Shown here: piece after piece, positions 43,702 through 52,060 of the stretch
How positions within the stretch are numbered: the first letter of the stretch is position 1
Layout: each line of letters begins with the position of its first letter
NCBI GenBank assembly: GCA_001797335.1
Contig: MGPE01000006.1
Span: 215,473-279,472, forward strand
Origin: Deltaproteobacteria bacterium GWA2_38_16
GTDB lineage: Bacteria; Bdellovibrionota; JACOXK01; 2-02-FULL-40-11
Length of the DNA stretch: 64,000 bases
Direction: 5' to 3'
Notes under the pieces: model-generated
What the model saw: only the letters and a program-made list of their open reading frames with translations
What the model was told of the DNA's origin: nothing
Database searches by the model: none
Translations under genes and position numbers: made by a program

Positions 43702-44964
43702 ATGAAGATTCGAAGGTTCGTAGTGCTTGGAATGTGCCAAATTTTGGCACTGGTGTTTAATTTTGCAACAGGGGTAGGGGCCGCTGAGTCCGTCACTTCT
43801 GAACAATACCACATGAGAGTAACGCACACAGATAACATCTGGACCTACCGATCATATGGAAACGATGCCCTTTTAAAAGAAGAAAAAGATTTAAATCAAG
43901 ATGGGCAAATTGATTACACATCAGAAATCATTCGAATTAAAAATGTCACCATTGAAACTTTTGATGAAAACTTTGATGGCAAAATTGACAAGATTACTTT
44001 TTACTACCAAAAGCGCCGATATATTTTAACCGATGACAATAGAGATAAAGTCTTTGATCATCTTTTAATTACAGACGATCTGAATACTCCGATTGCCACA
44101 AAACTTATTGCTGAGATTCCTCAAGAAATTTCCCCTGGTCTTCTAGTACGCCTTTTAGAAAGACATTCTCTCGATGAGGAGAAACTCTATGTTCTCTCTG
44201 AAAACATACAAAAACATTCAGAGCTTCAATGGATGCTTAATAAAATCCGAAGGGAAGCTCCTCAAGATGTTTCACGATGGGAAGAACTTTTTAATAAAAC
44301 CCGCGAATATTTAGATCTCCCTTTAAATGACTCGCTCCCTTTAGTATTTAAATTTTTAGAACCGCAGCCTATTCAAAATTCTATCCAAGGACAAGCGGTG
44401 GTAAAATATCTTCATTATTTTTATGTCGACCCCACCATTTTTAAAGATATTGATGTGTGGCTTTCTACCATTGATCATGAAATGATTCACGCCATTCAAA
44501 ATAAAAGAATTTTTGAATCTCTTAATAAAAATCCAAACGTCAAATGGGGTGATTTCACACAGTACGTGGATGACGCTATCAATAAAGTAGATCGAGGATG
44601 GTGGTACAGAACCTTTCAATGCCCTATTTCAAAAGAGTTTGATCAAGAGTATAGAGATTTTTCCCTTTCTTCCCATGCCTTGGCAGAACTGGAGGCCTAT
44701 ATCCACATCACGAAACGAGGTGAGTATCACAATCTTTTATATAGCCATCATCAATATACGTTTTCAGACCAAGTTTTTGCCAGAGCTTATCTAGAAACAG
44801 TCCGAGGAGATAATGCACCTCTCCCCTCTTTATTTGACCACCTCAGAAAAGGACTTCAAAGTATGCCTTTTAATTTACGAAATCTTCCTCAAGACAAACT
44901 TGAAAAAGTAAAACAGCATGTGCAGGAACAAGAATTTAAGTTTCGAGAAAAAATAGGCAAATAA
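43702..44964 (+). CDS. Secreted zincin-like protein with EF-hand-like loops
   Basis: 420 residues. A signal peptide ends near VGAAES. Two or three calcium-loop-like segments lie at about 63-72 (DLNQDGQIDY), 88-97 (DENFDGKIDK) and possibly 111-119. A zinc-protease motif HEMIH occurs at 259-263 (IDHEMIHAIQ), with a helix containing Glu329 and Glu331 about 66 residues later that could supply the third ligand. A secreted calcium-binding metalloprotease is the natural reading, but I do not recognise a named family. Confidence 0.7.
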   Translation: MKIRRFVVLGMCQILALVFNFATGVGAAESVTSEQYHMRVTHTDNIWTYRSYGNDALLKEEKDLNQDGQIDYTSEIIRIKNVTIETFDENFDGKIDKITFYYQKRRYILTDDNRDKVFDHLLITDDLNTPIATKLIAEIPQEISPGLLVRLLERHSLDEEKLYVLSENIQKHSELQWMLNKIRREAPQDVSRWEELFNKTREYLDLPLNDSLPLVFKFLEPQPIQNSIQGQAVVKYLHYFYVDPTIFKDIDVWLSTIDHEMIHAIQNKRIFESLNKNPNVKWGDFTQYVDDAINKVDRGWWYRTFQCPISKEFDQEYRDFSLSSHALAELEAYIHITKRGEYHNLLYSHHQYTFSDQVFARAYLETVRGDNAPLPSLFDHLRKGLQSMPFNLRNLPQDKLEKVKQHVQEQEFKFREKIGK

Positions 44965-45000
44965 TTGCTTTTTTAGCGAAGTAAGATATATCCCTAATTC

Positions 45001-46389
45001 ATGAACTATGTTTCTCTTCATCCTCTGCTAACAGCGGATCAGTGGTTTACACCCCTTGCCAAAGAACCTTATAGTTTCTTTCTGGATAGCTCTCAAGGCG
45101 GGCGTTATTCTTTTTTGGGAGCATACCCTTATAAAATTGCTCGCACACTTTTAGAAGTTGAAGAAGAGCTTAACTCTCTTTCCGCTTTAGATATCATAGT
45201 TCCTTCTGCCTTAGGTGAGATCCCATTTTTGGGAGGAGCAGTGGGATTTTTAAGTTACGATGCCGTTCGAGAGTGGGAACCTCATTTAGGTTCTTCCAAG
45301 AAAGAACCTTTTCAAATCCCAAACATTTGTTTTGGATTTTATGACACTTTTTTTGTGATCGATCATGCTCAGAAAAAAACATTTCTCATTTCTTTAGAAC
45401 TAACTCCTCAAAGTAAAGAAATATTCGAAATTTTCAAAGACATAGAGTGTTCTTCCGACACGCTATCAAATTTCCCAGCGGGAAATTTGCGCTGCCGCTC
45501 GGGCTCGCTCTCTTGCTTCGCAAGAACCATGCCCGCTCACCCTGCGCGAGCATCTTCAGAACATTCTATGTCTTCAAAAATTGCAAGTAACTTATCCTTT
45601 AAATCGTATTGCTCTATGATTAAGAAAGCCCAGCACTATATCGAACAAGGTGAAATTTATCAGGTAAATCTCTCTCAATGTTTTTCTGCTCCTCTTCAAC
45701 AAGATCCATTCTTAATTTATCAAAAATTAAGAACCCTAAATCCCGCCCCCTTTTCTGCATATTTTAATTTCGGTGGAGGAGAAATTTTATGCTCTTCTCC
45801 CGAACGGTTTATCTCTGTCACCCAAGAAGGTCTTATTCAAACAGAACCCATTAAAGGAACCGTAAAACGAGGAAAAACAGAAAAGGAAGATCAAAAGTTT
45901 AAAACTTTCTTATTGGAAAGTGAAAAAAACAGAGCTGAACTCATGATGATTGTCGATCTTGAGCGGAATGATCTTGGGAAAATTTGTCAGTTTGGATCCA
46001 TCCATGTTCCCACACTCTATGAACTCAGAACCTATGCAACCGTTCATCATTTGGTTTCCGTAATCCGAGGGAAACTAAAAACCAATTCTTTTTCGGAAAT
46101 TATTAAAGCCACCTTTCCTGGGGGATCCATTACCGGAGCCCCTAAACTTCGAGCCATGCAAATTATTGATGAACTCGAACCCCACAATCGCGGAATTTAC
46201 ACAGGATCGATAGGATATATAGATTATCGTAGACAAATAGATCTAAATATTGCTATTCGTACTCTTATACACCAAAATGGGAATTTTTATTTTCCCATGG
46301 GTGGAGGAATCGTTTGTGATTCGACGCCTCTAAATGAATATGAGGAAACATTTCATAAAGGGCAGGCGTTGATATCCGCAGTATCATAA
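45001..46389 (+). CDS. pabB: Aminodeoxychorismate synthase component I, with palindromic insert
   Basis: Converts chorismate to 4-amino-4-deoxychorismate for folate synthesis using ammonia from PabA. 462 residues. The chorismate-binding half has GEIYQVNLSQ, the PIKGT motif (TEPIKGTVKRG), LIVDLERNDLG-type sequence, and PGGSITGAPK. PabB rather than TrpE is favoured by PIKGT, whose Lys is the PabB nucleophile, and by the absence of trp genes. Residues about 143-194, in the linker between the two halves, are encoded by a palindromic element and look non-homologous (NLRCRSGSLSCFARTMPAHP). The frame is kept, so the enzyme may still work. Confidence 0.9.
   Translation: MNYVSLHPLLTADQWFTPLAKEPYSFFLDSSQGGRYSFLGAYPYKIARTLLEVEEELNSLSALDIIVPSALGEIPFLGGAVGFLSYDAVREWEPHLGSSKKEPFQIPNICFGFYDTFFVIDHAQKKTFLISLELTPQSKEIFEIFKDIECSSDTLSNFPAGNLRCRSGSLSCFARTMPAHPARASSEHSMSSKIASNLSFKSYCSMIKKAQHYIEQGEIYQVNLSQCFSAPLQQDPFLIYQKLRTLNPAPFSAYFNFGGGEILCSSPERFISVTQEGLIQTEPIKGTVKRGKTEKEDQKFKTFLLESEKNRAELMMIVDLERNDLGKICQFGSIHVPTLYELRTYATVHHLVSVIRGKLKTNSFSEIIKATFPGGSITGAPKLRAMQIIDELEPHNRGIYTGSIGYIDYRRQIDLNIAIRTLIHQNGNFYFPMGGGIVCDSTPLNEYEETFHKGQALISAVS
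45429..45582. repeat. Palindromic element inserted in frame in pabB
   Basis: Outer arms 45429-45452 and 45559-45582 are inverted copies (21 of 24 matching, containing AGACATAGA against TCTATGTCT). Inside is a perfect 10-base hairpin CAAATTTCCC-AGC-GGGAAATTTG (45467-45489), then a second, TCTTGC-TTC-GCAAGA (45511-45525). A GC-rich stretch unlike the surrounding gene lies between and around them. The about 154 bases keep the reading frame. The design resembles Rickettsia palindromic elements, which also insert in frame, but no homology is claimed. Confidence 0.7.
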
Positions 46390-46421
46390 AAGCAGTCTAC
46401 ACTTACAAAGGAGACTTTCAC

Positions 46422-46616
46422 ATGGGCAAGGAACTCTTTGACGAAGTTGTACGGCTAAGCGGATTACCCGAAGATATTATTTCAAAAGAACTCACCCGCA
46501 TTCTTAAAAAAAGTGGCATTCCCCCTCAAAAAGTTACAGAACCCGTCTTACGGAAAGCCATGGCTTCTTATTTAAGAGAAATAGTTTCGGAAAATTTAAG
46601 AGAAGAAAGTCGTTAA
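46422..46616 (+). CDS. Small conserved-looking protein of unknown function
   Basis: 64 residues, probably all helical (LFDEVVRLSGLPEDIISKEL ... VLRKAMASYLREIV). A good AAGGAG site lies 9 bases before the ATG. It converges on the Fis-type gene with a 3-base gap. No family recognised; strong ribosome-binding site and regular amino-acid composition support it as real. Confidence 0.7.
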   Translation: MGKELFDEVVRLSGLPEDIISKELTRILKKSGIPPQKVTEPVLRKAMASYLREIVSENLREESR

Positions 46617-46619
46617 CGT

Positions 46620-46958
46620 TTATTCAACGTAAGGCTTTTTGACCCGAATTTTTAAGTAATTAATTTTTTTGCGTAAGGTATTGCGATTAATCCCTAGCAT
46701 TTGAGCTGCTCGGACTTGATTCCCACGGGTTTTTCTCAATACCAATTGAATCAATGGACGTTCAACCCGTTCTAAAATAATAGGGTAGAGATCATTCACA
46801 TCATACCCTTGTATTTGATCAATAAATGACTCTAATTTGGAATGGACCAAATCTTCTAACGGAAAATCTTTAAATAACGTTTTATTTAATACTGGATTTG
46901 ACCTATTTAGGGTATCGGTCCTTTCGTTTGTAGATGATGTGACTACTTGTTCTACCAT
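46620..46958 (-). CDS. Fis-type helix-turn-helix regulator
   Basis: 112 residues. The C-terminal 45 residues carry the Fis/NtrC-type HTH ([22 protein letters not shown] then NRNTLRKKI). The N-terminal half is polar and unrecognised. No AAA domain is present, so it is a stand-alone DNA-bending or DNA-binding protein. A strong AAGGAGG site precedes the ATG. Confidence 0.87.
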   Translation of the reverse strand: MVEQVVTSSTNERTDTLNRSNPVLNKTLFKDFPLEDLVHSKLESFIDQIQGYDVNDLYPIILERVERPLIQLVLRKTRGNQVRAAQMLGINRNTLRKKINYLKIRVKKPYVE

Positions 46959-47001
46959 ATTAAAAAACCTCCTTACGAAAACTTACCTGAAAACGTGGGG
47001 C

Positions 47002-47037
47002 ATCCTAACATAGAATTTTTAAGATTCAAGTCTTAAA
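47002..47037 (-). promoter_or_regulatory. Promoter and inverted repeat upstream of the Fis-type gene
   Basis: On the minus strand TTGAAT (47029-47024), 16 bases, TAGGAT (47007-47002). A perfect inverted repeat TTTAAGA-N6-TCTTAAA (47018-47037) covers the -35 box and lies 15 bases from the -35 box of the divergent mltD promoter, so one bound protein could affect both genes. Confidence 0.5.
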
Positions 47038-47051
47038 TTTTTATACAAAAA

Positions 47052-47081
47052 TTGACAAATCTATCCTTAATCCGCTATTCT
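47052..47081 (+). promoter_or_regulatory. Promoter of the MltD-like gene
   Basis: TTGACA 47052-47057, 18-base spacer, TATTCT 47076-47081. Transcription would start just before the ATG at 47091. The TTG of the -35 box is in frame with the gene but cannot be its start. Confidence 0.6.
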
Positions 47082-47090
47082 AGAAGGTAC

Positions 47091-48197
47091 ATGAAGAACC
47101 ATTATCGTGTAGTGGCTCTTTTTTTATTTTTGATCGCCCTAGGTGGATGTGCAACTAGTGGAAATTACAAAGAAAAAGACCAATCCTTAGCTGAAGATAC
47201 CTTTAAACCTCTCTCTTCTCCAGAATTTAATATCCCTATTGTCATTAATAAAGAGGTAGAAGCCTTTATACGCTACTTTCAAACCTCCAACCGTCGTCAT
47301 TTTGTCCGCTGGCTTGAAAGATCTGAGCGCTATATCCCCATGATGCAAGAAATTTTAGCTCAAAACAATTTACCCACTGATCTTGTCTACATGGCGATGA
47401 TTGAAAGCGGCTTTAATACATCGGCATATTCCAGGGCAAGAGCTGTTGGCCCCTGGCAATTTATTAAGGGTACAGCTTCCAGATATGGGCTTAAAATCAA
47501 TTGGTGGGTAGATGAAAGAAGAGATCCTACTAAGTCAACCCTGGCTGCTTCTATGTATTTAAAAGATCTGTATGACATGTTTGATTCATGGTTATTAGCG
47601 GCCGCAGGATATAATGCGGGAGAAAATAAAATTAAAAGAGCTATTGTAAAACACAACACTGAAGATTTTTGGGAAATGACCAATCATCGCTATTTAAGAA
47701 AAGAAACCAAACAATACATTCCAAAGCTCATTGCCGCTGCACTGATCGCTAAAAACCCTCCCAAGTATGGGTTTACTAATTTAGAGTATCAAGACCCTTT
47801 AGAGTTTGAAACCATTACAGTTACCGAGCCCACAGATTTAAGAACACTAGCTCAAATGTTAGTCTCCCCTTATGAAGATATAAAGATATTAAATCCAGAA
47901 CTTTTAAGATGGTGTACTCCACCGGACACTCCTGAATATACCCTTCGTATCCCTAAGGGGAAAAAAGAAGTGTTTGAGGCAAAGGCTCTTGAAGGAGAGC
48001 CCCAATCTAAGGAAAAAACAATTTTCCATTCCCATAAAATTAAACAAGGGGATACGTTATATCAGATTGCTCGTACGTATGGAATTCAGGTAAGCCCCAT
48101 TATTGAGATGAATAAATTAAAATCTACGCACACGCTTCGTCCCGGCCAATTTTTGATTATTCCTGTAAAGGCTAAATCTTCCGACCAACAAACATAG
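47091..48197 (+). CDS. MltD-like lytic transglycosylase lipoprotein
   Basis: 368 residues. The lipobox LGGC gives a lipidated Cys20. The SLT domain spans about residues 85-230, with catalytic Glu105 in AMIESGFN, then AVGPWQFI, DPTKSTLAASMYL and AAAGYNAGENKI. A LysM domain sits at the C-terminus (about 318-362: KQGDTLYQIARTYGI ... LRPGQFLIIPV). It cleaves peptidoglycan to 1,6-anhydro products. AAGG lies 3 bases before the ATG. Confidence 0.92.
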   Translation: MKNHYRVVALFLFLIALGGCATSGNYKEKDQSLAEDTFKPLSSPEFNIPIVINKEVEAFIRYFQTSNRRHFVRWLERSERYIPMMQEILAQNNLPTDLVYMAMIESGFNTSAYSRARAVGPWQFIKGTASRYGLKINWWVDERRDPTKSTLAASMYLKDLYDMFDSWLLAAAGYNAGENKIKRAIVKHNTEDFWEMTNHRYLRKETKQYIPKLIAAALIAKNPPKYGFTNLEYQDPLEFETITVTEPTDLRTLAQMLVSPYEDIKILNPELLRWCTPPDTPEYTLRIPKGKKEVFEAKALEGEPQSKEKTIFHSHKIKQGDTLYQIARTYGIQVSPIIEMNKLKSTHTLRPGQFLIIPVKAKSSDQQT

Positions 48198-48221
48198 ATT
48201 CTTCGCTTTGCTCAGAATGAC
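48197..48221. repeat. Short palindromic repeat, copy 1
   Basis: GATTCTTCG, CTTTG and CTCAGAATGAC match the element at 58569-58601; this copy has a shorter centre. It begins in the stop codon of the MltD-like gene. An intergenic palindrome of this type is widely scattered in many bacterial genomes. Confidence 0.6.
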
Positions 48222-48238
48222 TTAAAAAAAATAGGAGC

Positions 48239-48293
48239 GGTGATAGCGGGGAAAAAATCACACCTAACATCTACTACTACTCCCGTCTTTTTT
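48239..48293. terminator. Possible bidirectional terminator between convergent genes
   Basis: GGTGAT (48239-48244) pairs with ATCACACC (48257-48264, one bulge), flanked by an A-run at 48224-48231 and a T8 tract beginning at 48288. This suits transcripts from both sides: the MltD-like gene and the convergent subtilase. The remaining 48294-48461 contains further short stems (for example CTGTTAGG with CCTAAACAG) but no gene. Confidence 0.4.
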
Positions 48294-48461
48294 TTACTCC
48301 TTAAGACAGGGTAACTATCGTGATACTTTCCTCTCTATTGATATTAGACTTTTTTCACCTTTTAAGTCCCTTTGGACCTTTGATTTGCTGTTAGGCACAA
48401 GTCCTAAACAGACATCTTATCAGGAAAAAAGCCCGTTATCATCGTCCTACTTAGAATTATA

Positions 48462-50126
48462 TTACGGAAGCGTACTATAAGCAAATTTATCAATATCAAA
48501 TCCATATCGATTGACTTGATCATCTGATTCAAAATGAATGGTGGCCGTATCCCCTCGGATAATAAACGTCCAAAAAGATTTCATCTTTCCATCCATTTGA
48601 TCTGCGGCATTGCCTTCACTATCTGTAACTTTCACAAAATCATATCCTTCTTCCGTATCAAATTTCTTAAAGTGAATTTTAAGATAGGTGGCACCTTCTT
48701 GATGGATTTCCCAACTTTTTTGGGTATTGGGAAGATAATCATGAGGTGTTGATAACTTATAACTGACGTTTTTCCACCCTCCGGGATCTTTGGGTGTTTT
48801 CTTGGGAGGAATAATATCACACAACACATTATAGGCATTCACTCTTCCCTGAGCGATAATTTTTCGTCGGAAAGAAAGAATTTCATCTGAAGTTTCCACC
48901 AAACGCGTTCTAACTTCTTCAGGTGTTAAATCAGGTTCCAAAGATAGAAGAAGCGCACAGACACCACTGACATGAGGAGTGGCCATCGAAGTTCCGCTAT
49001 AAGATTGATATTCATTCTTGAGCACGGAACTTAAAATATTATCCCCAGGGGCTGCTACATGGACCGTCTTTACGCCAAAATTAGAAAATTTAGCCAGTTG
49101 ATCTTTATTATTGGTCGCTGCCACTGAAATAACATTAGAAATATCATAGCTTGAAGGATAGTGTTTAGACGTATCGTTATTTTCGCTATCATTTCCTGCT
49201 GCAGCTGCAAAAACCACATTTTTGTTATTAGCGGCTGCAATGGCATCGGCCATGGTTTGAGAAAATCCTCCTCCTCCCCAGCTATTATTTAACACACGCG
49301 CTCCCATTTGGACGGCATAGTCAATAGCTGAAACCGCATCGGCCAATTCTCCAGAGCCAAATGAATTTAAAAATTTTACAGCCATAAGCCTTACTCCGGG
49401 AGCTACGCCGATAACTCCAATACTGTTATTTCCGACGGCCGCAATGGTACCTGACACATGGGTCCCATGGCCGTTATCATCTTTAGGGTCATTGTTTTTT
49501 TCTGAAAAATTCCACCCATAAATATCATCAATAAAACCATTGCCATCATCATCTAGTTTATTGTCGGCAATTTCATTGGGATTCATCCACATGTTTTGGG
49601 TAATATCTTGATGGGTATAATCAATCCCTGTATCAATAACAGCCACAATAACATTTTTATCTCCTGTCGTTTTCTCCCAGGCTTCTAGAGCATCAATATC
49701 AGCATCTACAATCCCTTCCTGACCGGTAGAATCTTTTTGCCCTGTATTATATAAACTCCACTCTTCGTTAAACAAAGGATCATTAGGGAGGGGAGGTTCT
49801 CCATCGACAGTGTAGATAAAATTGGGCTCTGCATATTCAACCATAGGGTGAGACCGATAATAAGTCAGAGCTTCTGTCACATCGGCTTTAGAAATCCGAA
49901 TATGTTCTAGGCCAAAGGAAGTGTGATACCGTTTCATCACCTGTGCCCCTGTAAGTTCATAAAGATTGGCTTTTGCTAGAGGGTAGGCAAGCATCGCCTC
50001 ACTTTTAAATTTTACTAAAATTTCACCGGGTTTATAGTAAACACCGTGATGAGTTTTTATTTTGGCAACCGCGGTACTACCAAAAACGACAAGACTACAC
50101 ACAAGGAATGCAAGTGCTCTTCCCAT
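48462..50126 (-). CDS. Secreted subtilisin-family serine protease
   Basis: 554 residues. Signal peptide (cut near STAVA), a propeptide-like inhibitor domain (about 30-105), then the S8 domain. The triad is Asp165 (VIDTGID), His220 (NGHGTHVSG) and Ser380 (SGTSMATPHVSG), with oxyanion Asn312. A DDDGNG calcium-binding loop occurs near residue 193. About residues 445-554 form a beta-rich CUB/P-like domain with SDD and YDFVKV segments. It is most similar to the thermitase/fervidolysin type. It probably acts outside the cell after autocleavage of the propeptide. Confidence 0.92.
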   Translation of the reverse strand: MGRALAFLVCSLVVFGSTAVAKIKTHHGVYYKPGEILVKFKSEAMLAYPLAKANLYELTGAQVMKRYHTSFGLEHIRISKADVTEALTYYRSHPMVEYAEPNFIYTVDGEPPLPNDPLFNEEWSLYNTGQKDSTGQEGIVDADIDALEAWEKTTGDKNVIVAVIDTGIDYTHQDITQNMWMNPNEIADNKLDDDGNGFIDDIYGWNFSEKNNDPKDDNGHGTHVSGTIAAVGNNSIGVIGVAPGVRLMAVKFLNSFGSGELADAVSAIDYAVQMGARVLNNSWGGGGFSQTMADAIAAANNKNVVFAAAAGNDSENNDTSKHYPSSYDISNVISVAATNNKDQLAKFSNFGVKTVHVAAPGDNILSSVLKNEYQSYSGTSMATPHVSGVCALLLSLEPDLTPEEVRTRLVETSDEILSFRRKIIAQGRVNAYNVLCDIIPPKKTPKDPGGWKNVSYKLSTPHDYLPNTQKSWEIHQEGATYLKIHFKKFDTEEGYDFVKVTDSEGNAADQMDGKMKSFWTFIIRGDTATIHFESDDQVNRYGFDIDKFAYSTLP

Positions 50127-50237
50127 TGAGGTCTCCTTTTTTGGGTACTTCGGATTGTTTGTAAGGCGTGCAGTTATAAGAATAGCAAAACCACTGATTT
50201 AAAGGCAAGAAAAATTATATCTTCTCCATAATCTTCC

Positions 50238-50323
50238 GGGTCCTGTCATCGAAGGACGCTCTCCATCGTTCGTCCTCACTTCGTTCCGGTCGCGTCGATG
50301 GAGCCTCTCCTTCGATGCCACCC
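50238..50323. repeat. GC-rich palindromic element downstream of meaB
   Basis: Arms 50247-50268 and 50296-50317 pair over CATCGAAGGA/TCCTTCGATG and CTCCATCG/CGATGGAG around a 4-base internal mismatch. GGGT and ACCC add an outer stem. The base composition contrasts with the AT-rich surroundings. It lies between two minus-strand genes, and no T-run follows. Confidence 0.65.
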
Positions 50324-50325
50324 GC

Positions 50326-51252
50326 CTAGTCTATAGAGCTCTTATTTTTGTTAATGACTTCTAAAGCAGCTGAGTACGGGTCTTTGCTCCCCTCTTCTAC
50401 CTCAGAAAAAAGTTTTTTTAGGAATTTGTCCGTATGGGATGCTAATTTTAGCTTTTTTTCATATTCATTGGTCACAATTTCCAAAAATTCCCCCCTGCGC
50501 TCTGCTTTTCTCTTAAGTTCAAGTTCTTTATTATTTTTCTTTAAAGATTCTGAATGCTCTTTGATCTTTTCCCAAAGCTCTTGAGTTCCCACATCTTTAA
50601 TGGCCTGGGTTTGAAGAATAGGAATAGAGGTCATTTCAGAAAGTTGTCGTTTAAGCTCGCTACTGTCTGGACGGTCTGATTTATTGACCACAAAAATATT
50701 GGCAATTTCTAAAAGCCCAGCCTTCATGGTTTGAATCGTATCCCCAGATTCTGGGACTAAAACCACAACTGTAGTCTGGGCAATCTCCATAATACTCAGT
50801 TCTGTTTGACCCACCCCCACCGTCTCAACAATAATAATATCAAATCCAAAGGCATCAAAGAGTCGAACAATTTCTTTGGTTGCTCGAGATAACCCTCCGT
50901 GAGATCCCCGTGAACCCACACTTCGAATAAAGACAGAGGAATCCCCAGCATGAGATTGCATGCGAATGCGATCTCCCAATACGGCTCCTCCACTAAAGGG
51001 GCTAGAGGGATCAATCGCTAAAATAGCTACTTGTTTTTTTTGATGCCGAAAAAGTTTAATGAGTTGATCAATAAGCGTACTTTTACCTGCCCCCGGAGGG
51101 CCTGTAATTCCAATAATCTGAGCTTTCCCTGTTTTTCTATAAATCTTGGGCATGAGTTCAAAAATAAAAGGAGATTGATTTTCAATAAGCGTAATTAAAC
51201 GGGTTAATGCACGCTTATCCCCTTTAAACATCTTTTGAACCAAGTTCATCAT
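50326..51252 (-). CDS. meaB: MeaB/ArgK-family GTPase
   Basis: 308 residues. G1 GPPGAGKST at 51-59, then LAIDPSSPFSGGAVLGDRIRM, the G3 region ETVGVGQTE, and the G4 NKSD. MeaB protects and reloads the cobalamin enzyme methylmalonyl-CoA mutase. No mutase subunit is in the window, so the partner lies elsewhere or the protein serves a related B12 mutase. Two adjacent ATG codons are possible starts. Confidence 0.93.
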   Translation of the reverse strand: MMNLVQKMFKGDKRALTRLITLIENQSPFIFELMPKIYRKTGKAQIIGITGPPGAGKSTLIDQLIKLFRHQKKQVAILAIDPSSPFSGGAVLGDRIRMQSHAGDSSVFIRSVGSRGSHGGLSRATKEIVRLFDAFGFDIIIVETVGVGQTELSIMEIAQTTVVVLVPESGDTIQTMKAGLLEIANIFVVNKSDRPDSSELKRQLSEMTSIPILQTQAIKDVGTQELWEKIKEHSESLKKNNKELELKRKAERRGEFLEIVTNEYEKKLKLASHTDKFLKKLFSEVEEGSKDPYSAALEVINKNKSSID

Positions 51253-51301
51253 GACTCATATTTTGTACCATAATTTCCGATAAGTGTAAAAAGGAGGCGT
51301 T

Positions 51302-52000
51302 ATGAAAAATAGAGTTTTTATCGTTTTATTTTTTACTGCTTTTTGTTTTGTAAATGTATCCCTGGCAGCAGAAGTTGTTTACCGATGCTGGAGTTATAAT
51401 GCAGGGGGATTTTCCAGTATACGCGCCATGCGGTGTACCAATCCCGCCCTCACCCTTTTTCCCAGCGGACAATATCAACTGGGAAGCGAAAAAGGTACCT
51501 ATAAAATAAAAAATGGAAAACTTATCCTTTCCGAATCTAAAATCAGAGGTGAAGGAAAGTTTCTAGAAAACGACAACCAAATTCAATTTGAATATGATTA
51601 TAAGGGTGCCCATCATACCCTGACTTATCTTCTCCAAAGAGGATCTTTAAGTGAGCTTAAGGAACCTTCTTCTAATCGAGAGGTGGCGAGTATCACTCCT
51701 TCTTATATTACCAAAGTAGAATTGATTTTAGATTTTTCGGGACAAACAAAATCCTTAGGCTGGATTAATGCTGTAAAGCTTGTTCCCCAAGGAGAAGGTG
51801 ATTCTGCAGAATCCATTGCCTATCAAGACAATGAAGACAGAAGTAAAATTATCTCTGTCTTTCACGAAAAGGTAAAATCTGGAGCTATTTATACCATTTA
51901 CGTAAGCTCTGGGTTTGACACCAAAGCCATTGGAACCATTGATTTAAGAGATGCCAAGGGGACGATCAAAAAAGTCATTCCCGCCCGAGCCTCATGGTAG
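51302..52000 (+). CDS. Secreted protein of unknown function
   Basis: 232 residues. Signal peptide (NRVFIVLFFTAFCFVNVSLA, cut before AEV), then two Cys (RCWSY ... RCTNP) and a beta-rich domain (GTYKIKNGKLIL). No family recognised. It is divergent from meaB with a strong AAAAGGAGG site, and lies 60 bases before the Tad locus; a pilus connection is not supported. Confidence 0.75.
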   Translation: MKNRVFIVLFFTAFCFVNVSLAAEVVYRCWSYNAGGFSSIRAMRCTNPALTLFPSGQYQLGSEKGTYKIKNGKLILSESKIRGEGKFLENDNQIQFEYDYKGAHHTLTYLLQRGSLSELKEPSSNREVASITPSYITKVELILDFSGQTKSLGWINAVKLVPQGEGDSAESIAYQDNEDRSKIISVFHEKVKSGAIYTIYVSSGFDTKAIGTIDLRDAKGTIKKVIPARASW

Positions 52001-52060
52001 GCTAGCAACAGCTCAAGGTTCCCCAAAAAGTAGCCGATAAGAAGACGTAGGAAAAGTAAA

